DNA from: Prevotella sp.
Lineage (GTDB): Bacteria > Bacteroidota > Bacteroidia > Bacteroidales > Dysgonomonadaceae
Length of the DNA: 64,000 bases
Direction of reading: 5' to 3'
Assembly (NCBI GenBank): GCA_031285625.1
Contig: JAITVV010000092.1
Coordinates: 157,679 to 221,678 of the forward strand
Shown: positions 16,038-24,834 of the stretch, piece by piece
Layout of the letters: each line of letters opens with the position of its first letter
Numbering within the stretch: the stretch's first letter is position 1
The notes under the pieces: model-generated
Database searches by the model: none
What the model was told of the DNA's origin: nothing
The model's input: the letters and a program-made list of their open reading frames with translations, nothing else
Made by a program: the position numbers and the translations under genes

Positions 16038-18566
16038 TCAATTAGTTTTTAATAATAGTGTTTTTATCCCGAAACGAGGCATAGACATTGAAATATTTCT
16101 CTGATCTTCAACTTTTTTTGTAATGATATTTCCATTCAGATCAACTTCTTCTATACTGGAAACAGGGAATTCAAATTTAATTTTTTTTATTGAATCATCA
16201 CTCTCTGCATTAAAAAACCTGATGAGAATATTATTACCCTCAATTTTGAATGCAGTGACTTCATACCCCGGTTTATCTATACTCAGAAAAGATTTATCTG
16301 TCAGAGATATTTCTTTATGGAAAGAAGCTACTAATGGTTCATTCCATTTATTACTTTCTGTAGATATTGCAGCCTTATCCCACTTCCCACTATGAGTAAT
16401 AATAGCATATTTCATTTTTAGGGGACGTGTAATCTTATAATCCGGCCCCCATAGGCCAACACCTGAATACTGAACGGTGAGGCCAAGAGGGGAATCCTCT
16501 GCATAAGAGTAAGAAGTTGTGTGGTCGGAAAGTACTGCTAGTCCATGTTTCTGATCTTTCTGTACTAGATCTACCCAATTCAGGATAATATTGTGCTTTA
16601 TGCTATCCCATGTTCCGAAAAAAGTATTATCCAACTTACTTTCGCATACATCAAACGGGGCATTCTTATATAAAGTAGAAGATGATAAAGCTACAGGAAA
16701 CAATACGTTTAATTTAAACTCATCATTCGTATATGCTCTCCTGTTGTCGCGCCAGTTATCACCCTGTTTGTATTCGCCTATACCTACATTATTTTTCCAA
16801 TTTACAGTCAGGTCAAAATCAATACGCTTCTGGCCTTTGGTCAAAGTTATCATCTGACTGAAAGGATGTGAAGCAATTTCTCCTTCCACTTTTACTTTTG
16901 TACTGAAAGAATTATTTTCCAGTATAGTTATTTTAGCAGGGGAATCTGTTGTGGAATAGAATTTACCTTCATCATAGAAGTGTCCTCTGAGTTCTCCCAT
17001 ACTATATTTATTAGTTTTATCTACGTATTCCTTATTTCCTTCCGCCTTTGCAATGAGGCTTTTGATTATACCACCTTTTGCAGGATCGAGTACGATCCTG
17101 TACATATCATTCTCAAGGATATAATCCCCATTGGTACTGGTATGTACAGGAATACTCTTATTTACCGTAGCCTCTTTTCCTAAAACCTTAAATGTTGCAT
17201 ACCCTAAAGCAGGAACTTCTGCCTGAAAGGATACACAAATAGAATCTCCAACCTGCTCTGAATGAGAAGGTAGCAATTTATTACTTGAATTATATATAGC
17301 TACATCCCGCTGAACACCAGATATTGGTAAAACAAAATGAACCGGTTCGGTACGTTTTATGCCCAAAGTATTATATACCCTGATATAACCGTAACTATCT
17401 ACGCCTGAGAGATTATAAGAACCAACTGCTGCCTCAACCACATTATCAGCTATTTCATTTGTATTATTAGTCCATAATGTAATTTCCTGAGCCCATGTGC
17501 GACCCTTATATAAGCCGTTGTAAGGTACTATCCATGAGTCGTGATGCTGGGCCATCAATAAAGTACGCCACGCATCGTCAATTTTCTCCTGAGACGGATA
17601 ATATTTATTATCGATATTTGCCATAGCAGCTATCTTTTCAGCCATAACTATTTTATTCTCAGATACCCGAACTTCCTGTGCTATCTTTTGCAGTACCTGA
17701 CTTCCCCACATTAAATTTACCCGGACATCTTCCTGCGAAAAATGATAATTATCATCTGTTCTGCCATCAGAAATATTTTCGATATAATTCTTCCATGTAG
17801 TGTATATGGATTTATTTTTTATACTGTCACCAAAGCCTATCCACGGCCCATTATTCCATCCGGCATCCTGATAACACATCCCCACAGGGTTCTTTATTCC
17901 ATAGTCAAAGCTTGCCTTAAGATATAAATCTGAATTACCCCATGCCTCTGTCTGCCATGTAGAATTATCTTCCAGTCTTTCGCTGGCGTACCGCGGAACT
18001 GTAAGTATAGATGTACCATCAGGTCCTATCCAGTTAACCAACTGTCTGCCATACGGCGCAGTATAGCCACCCCAACATGTATTGGGGCACTTTAATACTG
18101 CATATTTGAAACCAAACAATCTCAATATTTGAGGTAGACTACTTGTAAAACAAGGTTCCTCTACCGAATAAGTTATAAAATTGACATCAGGGAAATGTTG
18201 ATGTATTTTCTTTATACCATATTCAAATTGACGTATAATACTTTCACCTGAAATATTGTAGCAATAAGGCTGTGCATAAGTAGGATTTGTAAATTCTATC
18301 CTTTTGTCCGCCGCCATTTTTTTGAAATTATTATAGGCAACCCATTCCTTTACTTTTACAGTATCCCACGTTTCAGGTTCTATCTCCAATCCTATCTGCC
18401 ATTCAGGATGCTTAGTAAGCCCATCTACCATAAATTGTGTGACCCACATGGGATAATGTCCATAAATACCTCCATGATAACCATCAACAAAATAAGCCTG
18501 CTTCTGGGAGAAAATATTACCGCAAAAAGAAAGAAAAAGTATCGCAATAGCAGCTGTTTTTCCCAT
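16038..18566 (-). CDS. GH38-like alpha-mannosidase, exported
   Basis: This 842-residue protein has a signal peptide (AAIAILFLSFCGNIFSQ). The N-terminal 350 residues resemble the GH38 catalytic domain: VDGYHGGIYGHYPMW in place of the usual metal site HSHxDPGW, VNFITYSVEEPCFTSSLPQI in the nucleophile region, and LLMAQHHDSWIVPYNG, the familiar second metal-site segment. The C-terminal half is a large beta-domain (DVAIYNSSNKLLPSHSEQVG, LILDP-type and LLKTN end) as in GH38. The metal and nucleophile motifs differ from classical class II mannosidases, so activity and specificity need proof. It lies 13 bp after the SGNH gene and 27 bp before GH92 (3), which supports a shared mannoside target. Confidence 0.75.
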   Translation of the reverse strand: MGKTAAIAILFLSFCGNIFSQKQAYFVDGYHGGIYGHYPMWVTQFMVDGLTKHPEWQIGLEIEPETWDTVKVKEWVAYNNFKKMAADKRIEFTNPTYAQPYCYNISGESIIRQFEYGIKKIHQHFPDVNFITYSVEEPCFTSSLPQILRLFGFKYAVLKCPNTCWGGYTAPYGRQLVNWIGPDGTSILTVPRYASERLEDNSTWQTEAWGNSDLYLKASFDYGIKNPVGMCYQDAGWNNGPWIGFGDSIKNKSIYTTWKNYIENISDGRTDDNYHFSQEDVRVNLMWGSQVLQKIAQEVRVSENKIVMAEKIAAMANIDNKYYPSQEKIDDAWRTLLMAQHHDSWIVPYNGLYKGRTWAQEITLWTNNTNEIADNVVEAAVGSYNLSGVDSYGYIRVYNTLGIKRTEPVHFVLPISGVQRDVAIYNSSNKLLPSHSEQVGDSICVSFQAEVPALGYATFKVLGKEATVNKSIPVHTSTNGDYILENDMYRIVLDPAKGGIIKSLIAKAEGNKEYVDKTNKYSMGELRGHFYDEGKFYSTTDSPAKITILENNSFSTKVKVEGEIASHPFSQMITLTKGQKRIDFDLTVNWKNNVGIGEYKQGDNWRDNRRAYTNDEFKLNVLFPVALSSSTLYKNAPFDVCESKLDNTFFGTWDSIKHNIILNWVDLVQKDQKHGLAVLSDHTTSYSYAEDSPLGLTVQYSGVGLWGPDYKITRPLKMKYAIITHSGKWDKAAISTESNKWNEPLVASFHKEISLTDKSFLSIDKPGYEVTAFKIEGNNILIRFFNAESDDSIKKIKFEFPVSSIEEVDLNGNIITKKVEDQRNISMSMPRFGIKTLLLKTN

Positions 18567-18579
18567 AATTATTAATCCT

Positions 18580-19968
18580 TTATTTAGCTTTTACCAAAGT
18601 TATTTTTCTCTTAACAGGAGAATTAATATCATAAATAGCCGAAAGGAGCATGTCCATTTCATCCTGCCATGCTTTTCTAATCTCAGGATACATTACTTTA
18701 CTATAATGATCACGCTTAGAATTCAACCAGAAGTTTTTTTCCTTATTTTCATCCACTACTTTAATAGCGTCTCTTGTACTAATATCGCCTGTTATACCTT
18801 TCGATAAAAAGAAATTAAACTTTATCCATGCATACTCCCTGAAACGACGCTCTATTTCCCAACGCTCTTCATTCAGAAACATTATTTTCAGTGCCTGCTG
18901 ATATTGTGGTGTATTTGTAAGGGTTGCCAGGTTGATTCCTTTAGCAAAATCACTGGCAGACCATGTACCGATTTCTTCTTCATCTATCAAAAGTCTGTAA
19001 TTCCCTTTAAGACCTTTTACTGTCAGCATTTCCTTATTCATTTCATCAATGAAAGGTACAATTTTTACAGCTTCTGCCTGGCTTTTCTTTTGCTCCCATC
19101 CACGGGCAATAGTATCCATCGGATATGGTAATGCATTTGCCAGATAATCGAATTCTATTCCTCTGGCTGTCTTTCTGATATCTGTTATTTTACAATTTGA
19201 TGATGAAGTTACAGAAGCCTTGGAAGCATCTATATTTATATCTGCCACTTCTTTTCCTGCAAGGCCCTGTGCTTTAAGTATTAGGTAAGCCATAACCATA
19301 TGTCCGTCATTATCAGGATGAATCCGATCTCTACCACAAAGAGTAAATGTAGGATCCTTCTGTTGGAATTGTTGGTTAAGGGCTGTCATTGGTTGATTAA
19401 GATCGAAAAACTGCCACCCATTTGCCTTTGCCGATTCCCTCTGAAAATCAACAATACGAAGCATTGCTTTATTCTTATTCCTCAAAGGTGTATTCCCTTC
19501 TATAACTGCAGTTTCGTCGAAAGGCGAGCTGCCCATTAGTACTATATTGGTATTTACCAGACTTTTAAACCGAGCTTCCATCTGCTTATAAGCATCATAG
19601 GATGCTTTCACTTTCTCATCCGCGAATTTCTCAGGTTGGTCACCATTATATTCCAGATAACCGGAGTCGTTCATTCCGAAGGTTGTGATCAGAACAGTAG
19701 GTCTTTTGCTGAAAACATCCCCATCGAGCCGTTTTACCATATCACTGGCCTGATCACCTCCAATTCCAGCGTTGAGAACAGTCAATCTCATATCAGGAAA
19801 ACGAGTCATATAATAGAGCCATATGTATGAATGGTAATGACCGCCGTCAGTTATACTATTACCAAGAAATACAACCCTGTCACCATCTTTAAACGGTGGT
19901 ATTTGTTGAGCCTTAACAAGTGAATTTAAGGAGAATAGAAGAACAATGGTTAAAAGTATATTTTTCAT
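18580..19968 (-). CDS. SGNH/GDSL family hydrolase
   Basis: This 462-residue exported protein has a signal peptide ending near NSLVKAQ. It has the SGNH blocks: GNSITDG with the nucleophilic Ser (block I, about residue 38), NAGIGGDQASDM (block II), GMND (block III) and RIHPDNDGH (block V with Asp and His). Residues after about 240 form an extra C-terminal region of mixed strand and helix. Such enzymes in glycan loci are often acetyl or other carbohydrate esterases. The gene starts 6 bp after the short anti-sigma-like gene and ends 13 bp before the GH38-like gene, so it is in one operon with both. Confidence 0.85.
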   Translation of the reverse strand: MKNILLTIVLLFSLNSLVKAQQIPPFKDGDRVVFLGNSITDGGHYHSYIWLYYMTRFPDMRLTVLNAGIGGDQASDMVKRLDGDVFSKRPTVLITTFGMNDSGYLEYNGDQPEKFADEKVKASYDAYKQMEARFKSLVNTNIVLMGSSPFDETAVIEGNTPLRNKNKAMLRIVDFQRESAKANGWQFFDLNQPMTALNQQFQQKDPTFTLCGRDRIHPDNDGHMVMAYLILKAQGLAGKEVADINIDASKASVTSSSNCKITDIRKTARGIEFDYLANALPYPMDTIARGWEQKKSQAEAVKIVPFIDEMNKEMLTVKGLKGNYRLLIDEEEIGTWSASDFAKGINLATLTNTPQYQQALKIMFLNEERWEIERRFREYAWIKFNFFLSKGITGDISTRDAIKVVDENKEKNFWLNSKRDHYSKVMYPEIRKAWQDEMDMLLSAIYDINSPVKRKITLVKAK

Positions 19969-19974
19969 TTCTTA

Positions 19975-20202
19975 TTATTTTGATTTCTTTCCTTTCTGAG
20001 CATATTCTACAAATTTAGAAAGTTTTATTTTAGCTATTGGCATATCTTTTTTGCGAAGAAGTAATTCTGTTAATCCTATTAAGTTTTGAGTTTCAATAAA
20101 CTCCTCTGTCAAATCAGTATCTTGGCTGATATGAATAAGAATGTCCTGCTTTTCTTTTTCAGTAAGTTCCCCGCTAAAGTATTTACAAATAAGATCGTCC
20201 AT
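19975..20202 (-). CDS. Short anti-sigma-like protein (no membrane or FecR part)
   Basis: This is a 75-residue protein whose N-terminus MDDLICKYFSGELTEKEKQD and following helices match the cytoplasmic sigma-binding segment of FecR-type anti-sigma factors. It ends in a basic tail (EYAQKGKKSK) before any transmembrane segment or FecR/DUF4974 domain. It lies 62 bp downstream of an ECF sigma factor gene and 6 bp before the SGNH gene. It is either a natural soluble anti-sigma factor or the stub of a truncated one. Without a periplasmic part it could not relay a signal from a SusC-type transducer in the usual way. Confidence 0.65.
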   Translation of the reverse strand: MDDLICKYFSGELTEKEKQDILIHISQDTDLTEEFIETQNLIGLTELLLRKKDMPIAKIKLSKFVEYAQKGKKSK

Positions 20203-20264
20203 TCAACTTCTTTTTTTATTATGAACGATTCTCTAGTAAGATACCCCCAAAAAAGATTCAATAT

Positions 20265-20882
20265 TTACAAAGATAAATGCCCTTTTAGCTTTATCCTCAA
20301 TTTCTTTAAAGCTATACTCATTTGATTTTCAACAGTATTGACGGAGATACCAAAGCGTTCGGAAATCTCTCGGTATTTTAATCCTTCAATCCGGCTTAAA
20401 AGGAATATTTCACGACATTTGGGCGGTAAATTGTTTATTGCTTCGTTAACTATGTCTTCCATGCTTTTTTCGGACACGAACGAATCGTCAAATCTATCTA
20501 ACGATTGTATTTTAAGATTCATTTCTGCTTCGAATGAATTCTGAACAGTCTTGTTATATTTTTCAGTAGACAATCTGTATCTCAAATAGTCTACACATTT
20601 ATTCTTCACCAACCGGAAAAGATATGCATTAATATTCTCAATCAAACATATTGTATCTTGTCGCTCCCACACCCTTAGAAAAATATCCTGAACTATATTT
20701 TCAGCGTCTTCATTTATTCCTACATACTCTTTAGCAAACCTAATAAGCTTAGGGTAATAATTGATATAAATATTTGAGAATTGGAGACTGACAGTATCAG
20801 GGATAATTTCTTCTTTTGTTCCTTCGTTTTGATTACAGGCACATAAAGATATATTTTTATAAAGAGGTTTATTATATAACAT
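20265..20882 (-). CDS. ECF RNA polymerase sigma factor
   Basis: This 205-residue protein shows region 2 (NYYPKLIRFAKEYVGINEDA, then NIVQDIFLRVWE) and region 4 with a helix-turn-helix (INNLPPKCREIFLLSRIEGL, REISERFGISVNTVENQMS). The first 30 residues, including a CACNQNEG stretch, are an unusual extension before region 2. Sigma factors of this type switch on SusC/SusD loci in Bacteroidales when the paired anti-sigma releases them. It directly precedes the short anti-sigma-like gene and the mannosidase operon. A TATCTTTG box is seen at about 20933-20926 on the minus strand, with no clear -33. Confidence 0.9.
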   Translation of the reverse strand: MLYNKPLYKNISLCACNQNEGTKEEIIPDTVSLQFSNIYINYYPKLIRFAKEYVGINEDAENIVQDIFLRVWERQDTICLIENINAYLFRLVKNKCVDYLRYRLSTEKYNKTVQNSFEAEMNLKIQSLDRFDDSFVSEKSMEDIVNEAINNLPPKCREIFLLSRIEGLKYREISERFGISVNTVENQMSIALKKLRIKLKGHLSL

Positions 20883-20940
20883 GGTATAGTAGATTAGATG
20901 TGGTTACTCCTCAAAAATGTATGGACAAAGATATATACAC

Positions 20941-20974
20941 AAAATGCCTACTTCTTTTTCGAAGTAGGCATTTT
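20941..20974. terminator. Bidirectional terminator-like hairpin
   Basis: AAAATGCCTACTTC, loop TTTTT, then GAAGTAGGCATTTT (with C at the loop edge) give a 14-bp perfect stem. It lies between the end of the DUF6377-type regulator gene and the start of the sigma factor gene, so it probably ends the regulator transcript. Confidence 0.65.
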
Positions 20975-21075
20975 GGTAAACGTTTTTCAAAACACAACCT
21001 ACATAACACAATGATTACAAATAAATTACCAAAAACACATAATTAGATTTTGGTAAATGATATTGAATCATTTTT

Positions 21076-22680
21076 TCAAGAAAAAGTACCTATTTTTCTT
21101 ACTTCTTCTTCAAAATTTTCACTTTCAATAGCCTTCCCTTTTACCTTACTTTTATAATTGTAGATAGTCTGCATAGAGTACCGGAGAAATACTGCTATCT
21201 GGTTCACATCGGTAATACCTAAACGTATAAGGGCAAATATGCGAAGTTCTGTATTCAACTGCCCTTTTTCCAATTTATAACGTTCATCTTCTTTCAATAA
21301 AGCATTAAACTTTTCTACGAAATCGGGATAAATCTTAAAAAATGCCTTATCAAATGTTTCATATAGTTCCTCTACATTCTTTTCCAGTCCGCGTGTAGAT
21401 GATGTAAGTTTATACAGGTCATCAATCTGGCCTGCTTTTATTTTTCTGTTTACATTTTTTCTATAATCATCCAGCTGATCGATATAGACAGCACACTGAT
21501 TCATAAAGTATCCGATGTACTTCTCTTTTATAAGATTTGCTTCATCCAGACTTTTATTTACATCCGATAGCTGTTGATTCATAGTTTTCAGGCTCTTCCT
21601 TGCTCTGGATACAATCTTTATTTGCCTATAGATAAAATATAAGGCAATGATAAGGATAACAACAAACAAACTTGTAAGTACAGCATAAGTACGAAGGTTT
21701 TGTTTCTGTTGCTCTATTTTCTGAAGATATGTGTCTTCTATAATGGGCTGTACCCTGGCAATAATTGTATTACGAAACCTGGAATTATAAAAATTTGCAT
21801 CATCCAAAGCAGCTTTGATATATGTATATGCCCTGTCAACATCCCCTTTTTCATACAAATTGATAGCCAAAGCCAGTAATGCTTCATTTTCCTTAACGGC
21901 TAGCCTCGTATCTGTTATCGAGGCCAGAATAAGATATTTTTCTTCCTGTTCTGTATTTTTCAGATTTCCGTGAACTATAGCAAGACTCATGGCAGCCATG
22001 GCATAGCTATGCGTATAAGGCTCTTGTTGTGAAAATATATCTGCCAAAATCTTATAAGCTTCCTGATACCTTCGCTCATCCTGCAGTTTAAATGCTTCTT
22101 CTTTCAGATACATTTCAGAGCTCTTATCAAGGAAAGACATGATAGTATCCCTATAATGCCTCTCTTCTTCCAGATATTTAATTCTATATTTGGAATCGTC
22201 TGTATATTTTATAAGATTGCCATAATATCTGATATAAGTCCAACAGTACATAAACTTCATATCCAGAGATAATCCTTCAAGCTTTATTGTATTCAATACT
22301 TCCAATGCTTCAGTAAATAGTCCGGAAAGAGATAATACAAATGAATACCTCAGACGGCTCTGACTGATAAGTTCCGGATTGCTCAATTTTTCTGAAATGA
22401 TTATATTCTTGTTTATATATGTTATAGCCGAATCACATATAAACGATTCATATTCGGCAATAATACCTTCATTTATATGGTACTCTTCTTCCAGAGGAAG
22501 ATTGTCTATCAGTTTGGATTTTAGTGTATTTATTTTTGAAATTTTTTCGGAAGCATATTGCGGGCGGTTGGATATAGTCTTATCCAATACTTTCAATAAT
22601 GAATCTATTTCATTTCCAAAACATGTATTTATTGGGATGTATGTAAAACAAAATATAAGGAGTAGAACCTTTTTCATCAT
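21076..22680 (-). CDS. DUF6377-type TPR membrane regulator
   Basis: This 534-residue protein has a signal peptide (LLLIFCFTYIPINTCFG), then a periplasmic helical repeat region (about 25-330, TPR-like, for example ERRYQEAYKILADIFSQQ). One transmembrane helix (LTSLFVVILIIALYFIYRQI, about 338-358) follows, then a coiled coil and a cytoplasmic C-terminal domain. The C-terminus (ELRIFALIRLGITDVNQIAV, FLRYSMQTIYNYKSKVK) resembles a LuxR-like HTH and matches Bacteroidetes DUF6377 proteins. Such proteins resemble hybrid regulators without the kinase and probably regulate the neighbouring SusCD genes. It sits between the SusCD pair and the sigma factor gene, all on one strand, but terminators separate the three. 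Confidence 0.75.
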   Translation of the reverse strand: MMKKVLLLIFCFTYIPINTCFGNEIDSLLKVLDKTISNRPQYASEKISKINTLKSKLIDNLPLEEEYHINEGIIAEYESFICDSAITYINKNIIISEKLSNPELISQSRLRYSFVLSLSGLFTEALEVLNTIKLEGLSLDMKFMYCWTYIRYYGNLIKYTDDSKYRIKYLEEERHYRDTIMSFLDKSSEMYLKEEAFKLQDERRYQEAYKILADIFSQQEPYTHSYAMAAMSLAIVHGNLKNTEQEEKYLILASITDTRLAVKENEALLALAINLYEKGDVDRAYTYIKAALDDANFYNSRFRNTIIARVQPIIEDTYLQKIEQQKQNLRTYAVLTSLFVVILIIALYFIYRQIKIVSRARKSLKTMNQQLSDVNKSLDEANLIKEKYIGYFMNQCAVYIDQLDDYRKNVNRKIKAGQIDDLYKLTSSTRGLEKNVEELYETFDKAFFKIYPDFVEKFNALLKEDERYKLEKGQLNTELRIFALIRLGITDVNQIAVFLRYSMQTIYNYKSKVKGKAIESENFEEEVRKIGTFS

Positions 22681-22710
22681 GCAAGTTTAGGATATTGTAA
22701 AAGATTTAGG

Positions 22711-22800
22711 TCTCAGACCTATTTATTACTTTAATAGGTAAGCAACTATCAATCGTTATGATTTGAAAATGTATCATTAAATACTTATTACTAACATAAG
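22711..22800. repeat. Interspersed ~90-bp repeat, copy R1
   Basis: This begins with the palindrome AGGTCTCAGACCT (from about 22709) and continues ATTTATTACTTTAATAGG and TCATTAAATACTTATTACT. Related copies are at about 22929-22990 and 33368-33460. Here it lies directly upstream of the DUF6377-type gene. Confidence 0.5.
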
Positions 22801-22895
22801 CTTCGTACAAACTTACATAATTAATAGGAGAAATAATATCTTATTATAAAAAAATGCACCACGCTTATCAGCATAAGTGAAGGTAAAAAATAGTA

Positions 22896-22932
22896 AATCC
22901 GGCAAAGAGATTAATGTCTTCTTTGCCGGATT
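22896..22932 (-). terminator. Terminator of the susCD operon
   Basis: AATCCGGCAAAG and CTTTGCCGGATT form a perfect 12-bp stem. On the minus strand it is followed by TACTATTTTTTACC, a usable U-run. It lies 70 bp after the SusD stop codon. The rest of the 322-bp gap holds only the R1 and R2 repeats. Confidence 0.8.
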
Positions 22933-22990
22933 AAGGTCACAGACCTATTTCATTACTTTAGTTAGTAGAACAATTATCAGTTATGATTCG
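22929..22990. repeat. Interspersed repeat, shorter copy R2
   Basis: AAGGTCACAGACCTATTTC followed by ATTACTTTAGTTAGTAGAAC matches the first 60 bp of R1 and R3. It overlaps the foot of the susCD terminator. Confidence 0.4.
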
Positions 22991-23002
22991 TATATACCAG
23001 TA

Positions 23003-24817
23003 TTACCAACCCGGATTCTGTGTAAGATTCGGATTTGACATCATTTCGATATAAGGGAATGGCCATAACAATAGTTTGTCATTCCAAGAGCCCTTATCTG
23101 CTACGTCATCATACATTACATCATAATTACTCAAATCCCATGGATCAGCAGGACGTGGAGCATTCGGATTTTTAAATCCTGCAAGCCATGCAAAAGCTGT
23201 TCCCCAATAATCTCCAACTCCATTGTCTGTGGTATCAAGAATAAAATTCTTATAGTCTCCCCAACGGATTAAATCTACATAACGGTCACAATCTTCCATA
23301 CACAGTTCGAAACGACGTTCCGCCTTAATCCCGTAGGTAGCATTATTCATATCCAGAGAAGGAGCATTTGTAAGACCGGCACGATTACGTACTTTATTTA
23401 AAGCCTGTAGGCCCGTAATATTAGCAGTTCCTTCAGAACCTGATGAACATACTGCTTCTGCATATAAAAGTAATACATTGGCATAACGCATAAGAGGGAA
23501 ATTGGTACGGTTACCACTTGCCTGACCCGAAGCATAGCGGCCTTCGTCAAGATCGTCAAGATGGTTATAATATTTCATCCGGAAATATCCCTGATTACTA
23601 AATAACCTGCCACTTGTCATAACACCACGGGCAGCACTGTTTGCATAAGAAAAATCATTATATACTTCATAGTAGGTAGCCAAAGACATGCGACGGCGTA
23701 CACTATTTCCATCATGCTTGCAAAAAGCAGTACCAAAGGCACGGGTAGGATTAATGAATCCCCAACCATCAGCTTGAGAGTTAGTACAATCACCCGGAGT
23801 AAATAGCTGGTCGTTACGCCAGCCTGTATATGCCCAAAACCAGTAAGGTTCGGTATTGGTAATAGTATTGTTATCACCATCAGTGTCTATCTCCAGTAGA
23901 TATTCGTCGCAAAAGTCAGCCTCTGTACGGAAAAGTGTCAGATACTCATAACTTTCACTTCCATCAACCCATGTAGCAGACTTACTTTCTTTATACAGTG
24001 TAGTATTTGCTCCATAAGAGCTTGGGCCCATTGTTTTGGTTTTTGTCCAAAGGTCATATTTATTCGAATTAATAACTTTTGCCAGCCATACTTTAGCATT
24101 CTCATAATCATTCTGCCACATATAGCCTTGCCCCTTAAAGGCATAACAAGCCTCAGCTGTCCAACGTCCACCGATTTGCCTTTGTCCGCCTAATCCGCTT
24201 TTGGATGGAAGATCAGCAGCAGCTTCATCAAATTGTTGCATTATCCATATCCAACTTTCTGCCGGAGTAGAGTTTCCTGGTGTAAACGAATGGTTAATTC
24301 CATCCAGAACATGATCAACTAAAGGCGCTGATCCCCATAGCTGAGTAAGACGCATCATAGCCCATGCCCGCCATGCTTTAGCCTCAGCAATCACTCGTTT
24401 TCTTTCCGGTGAGCCATCATTCAACTTATCTACGATCATATTACTTTTGTAAATGATATTATAAAAACGTTGATACATATCCTTATATGCATTGTTCTCC
24501 GAATCATCTACCATCTTCGCCATCTTCTGATAGTCGCCACCATCACCCGAGCTAGAACCTCCAGGCCAGAAGTCTGCTGTTTTTACAGTAGTAGAAGCGA
24601 TATAGTGAATCCCCCAATCTCCGGTAACAAGATTCTTAGCAGTAGCATATATTTCACCTACCAATTGAGTAGCAGTTGCATCATCAGCATTTGCATATGT
24701 TTCATCTACCGGAATCACCCCCAATTGTGGAATGTCAAGTTCATTATCATTACAGGAAACCAACATGATACCTGTAAACAAGCTGATTATGACTAGTGTT
24801 ATAATATATTTTCTCAT
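23003..24817 (-). CDS. SusD/RagB family glycan-binding lipoprotein
   Basis: This 604-residue lipoprotein has a signal peptide with lipobox GIMLVSC (Cys near 22) and the SusD-like N-terminus (VDETYANADDATATQLVGEI). The RagB/SusD body includes RVIAEAKAWRAWAMMRLTQL and the C-terminal YANVLLLYAEAVCSSGS and ALNKVRNRAGLTNAPSL, followed by ERRFELCMEDCDRYVDLIRWG and LLLWPFPYIEMMSNPNLTQN. These are diagnostic of the family. SusD lids the SusC barrel and captures oligosaccharide at the cell surface. The gene begins 17 bp after susC and ends at the hairpin terminator. Given the downstream mannosidases, a mannose-rich glycan is the likely ligand. Confidence 0.95.
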   Translation of the reverse strand: MRKYIITLVIISLFTGIMLVSCNDNELDIPQLGVIPVDETYANADDATATQLVGEIYATAKNLVTGDWGIHYIASTTVKTADFWPGGSSSGDGGDYQKMAKMVDDSENNAYKDMYQRFYNIIYKSNMIVDKLNDGSPERKRVIAEAKAWRAWAMMRLTQLWGSAPLVDHVLDGINHSFTPGNSTPAESWIWIMQQFDEAAADLPSKSGLGGQRQIGGRWTAEACYAFKGQGYMWQNDYENAKVWLAKVINSNKYDLWTKTKTMGPSSYGANTTLYKESKSATWVDGSESYEYLTLFRTEADFCDEYLLEIDTDGDNNTITNTEPYWFWAYTGWRNDQLFTPGDCTNSQADGWGFINPTRAFGTAFCKHDGNSVRRRMSLATYYEVYNDFSYANSAARGVMTSGRLFSNQGYFRMKYYNHLDDLDEGRYASGQASGNRTNFPLMRYANVLLLYAEAVCSSGSEGTANITGLQALNKVRNRAGLTNAPSLDMNNATYGIKAERRFELCMEDCDRYVDLIRWGDYKNFILDTTDNGVGDYWGTAFAWLAGFKNPNAPRPADPWDLSNYDVMYDDVADKGSWNDKLLLWPFPYIEMMSNPNLTQNPGW

Positions 24818-24834
24818 AATGTTATTGTTTTAGA

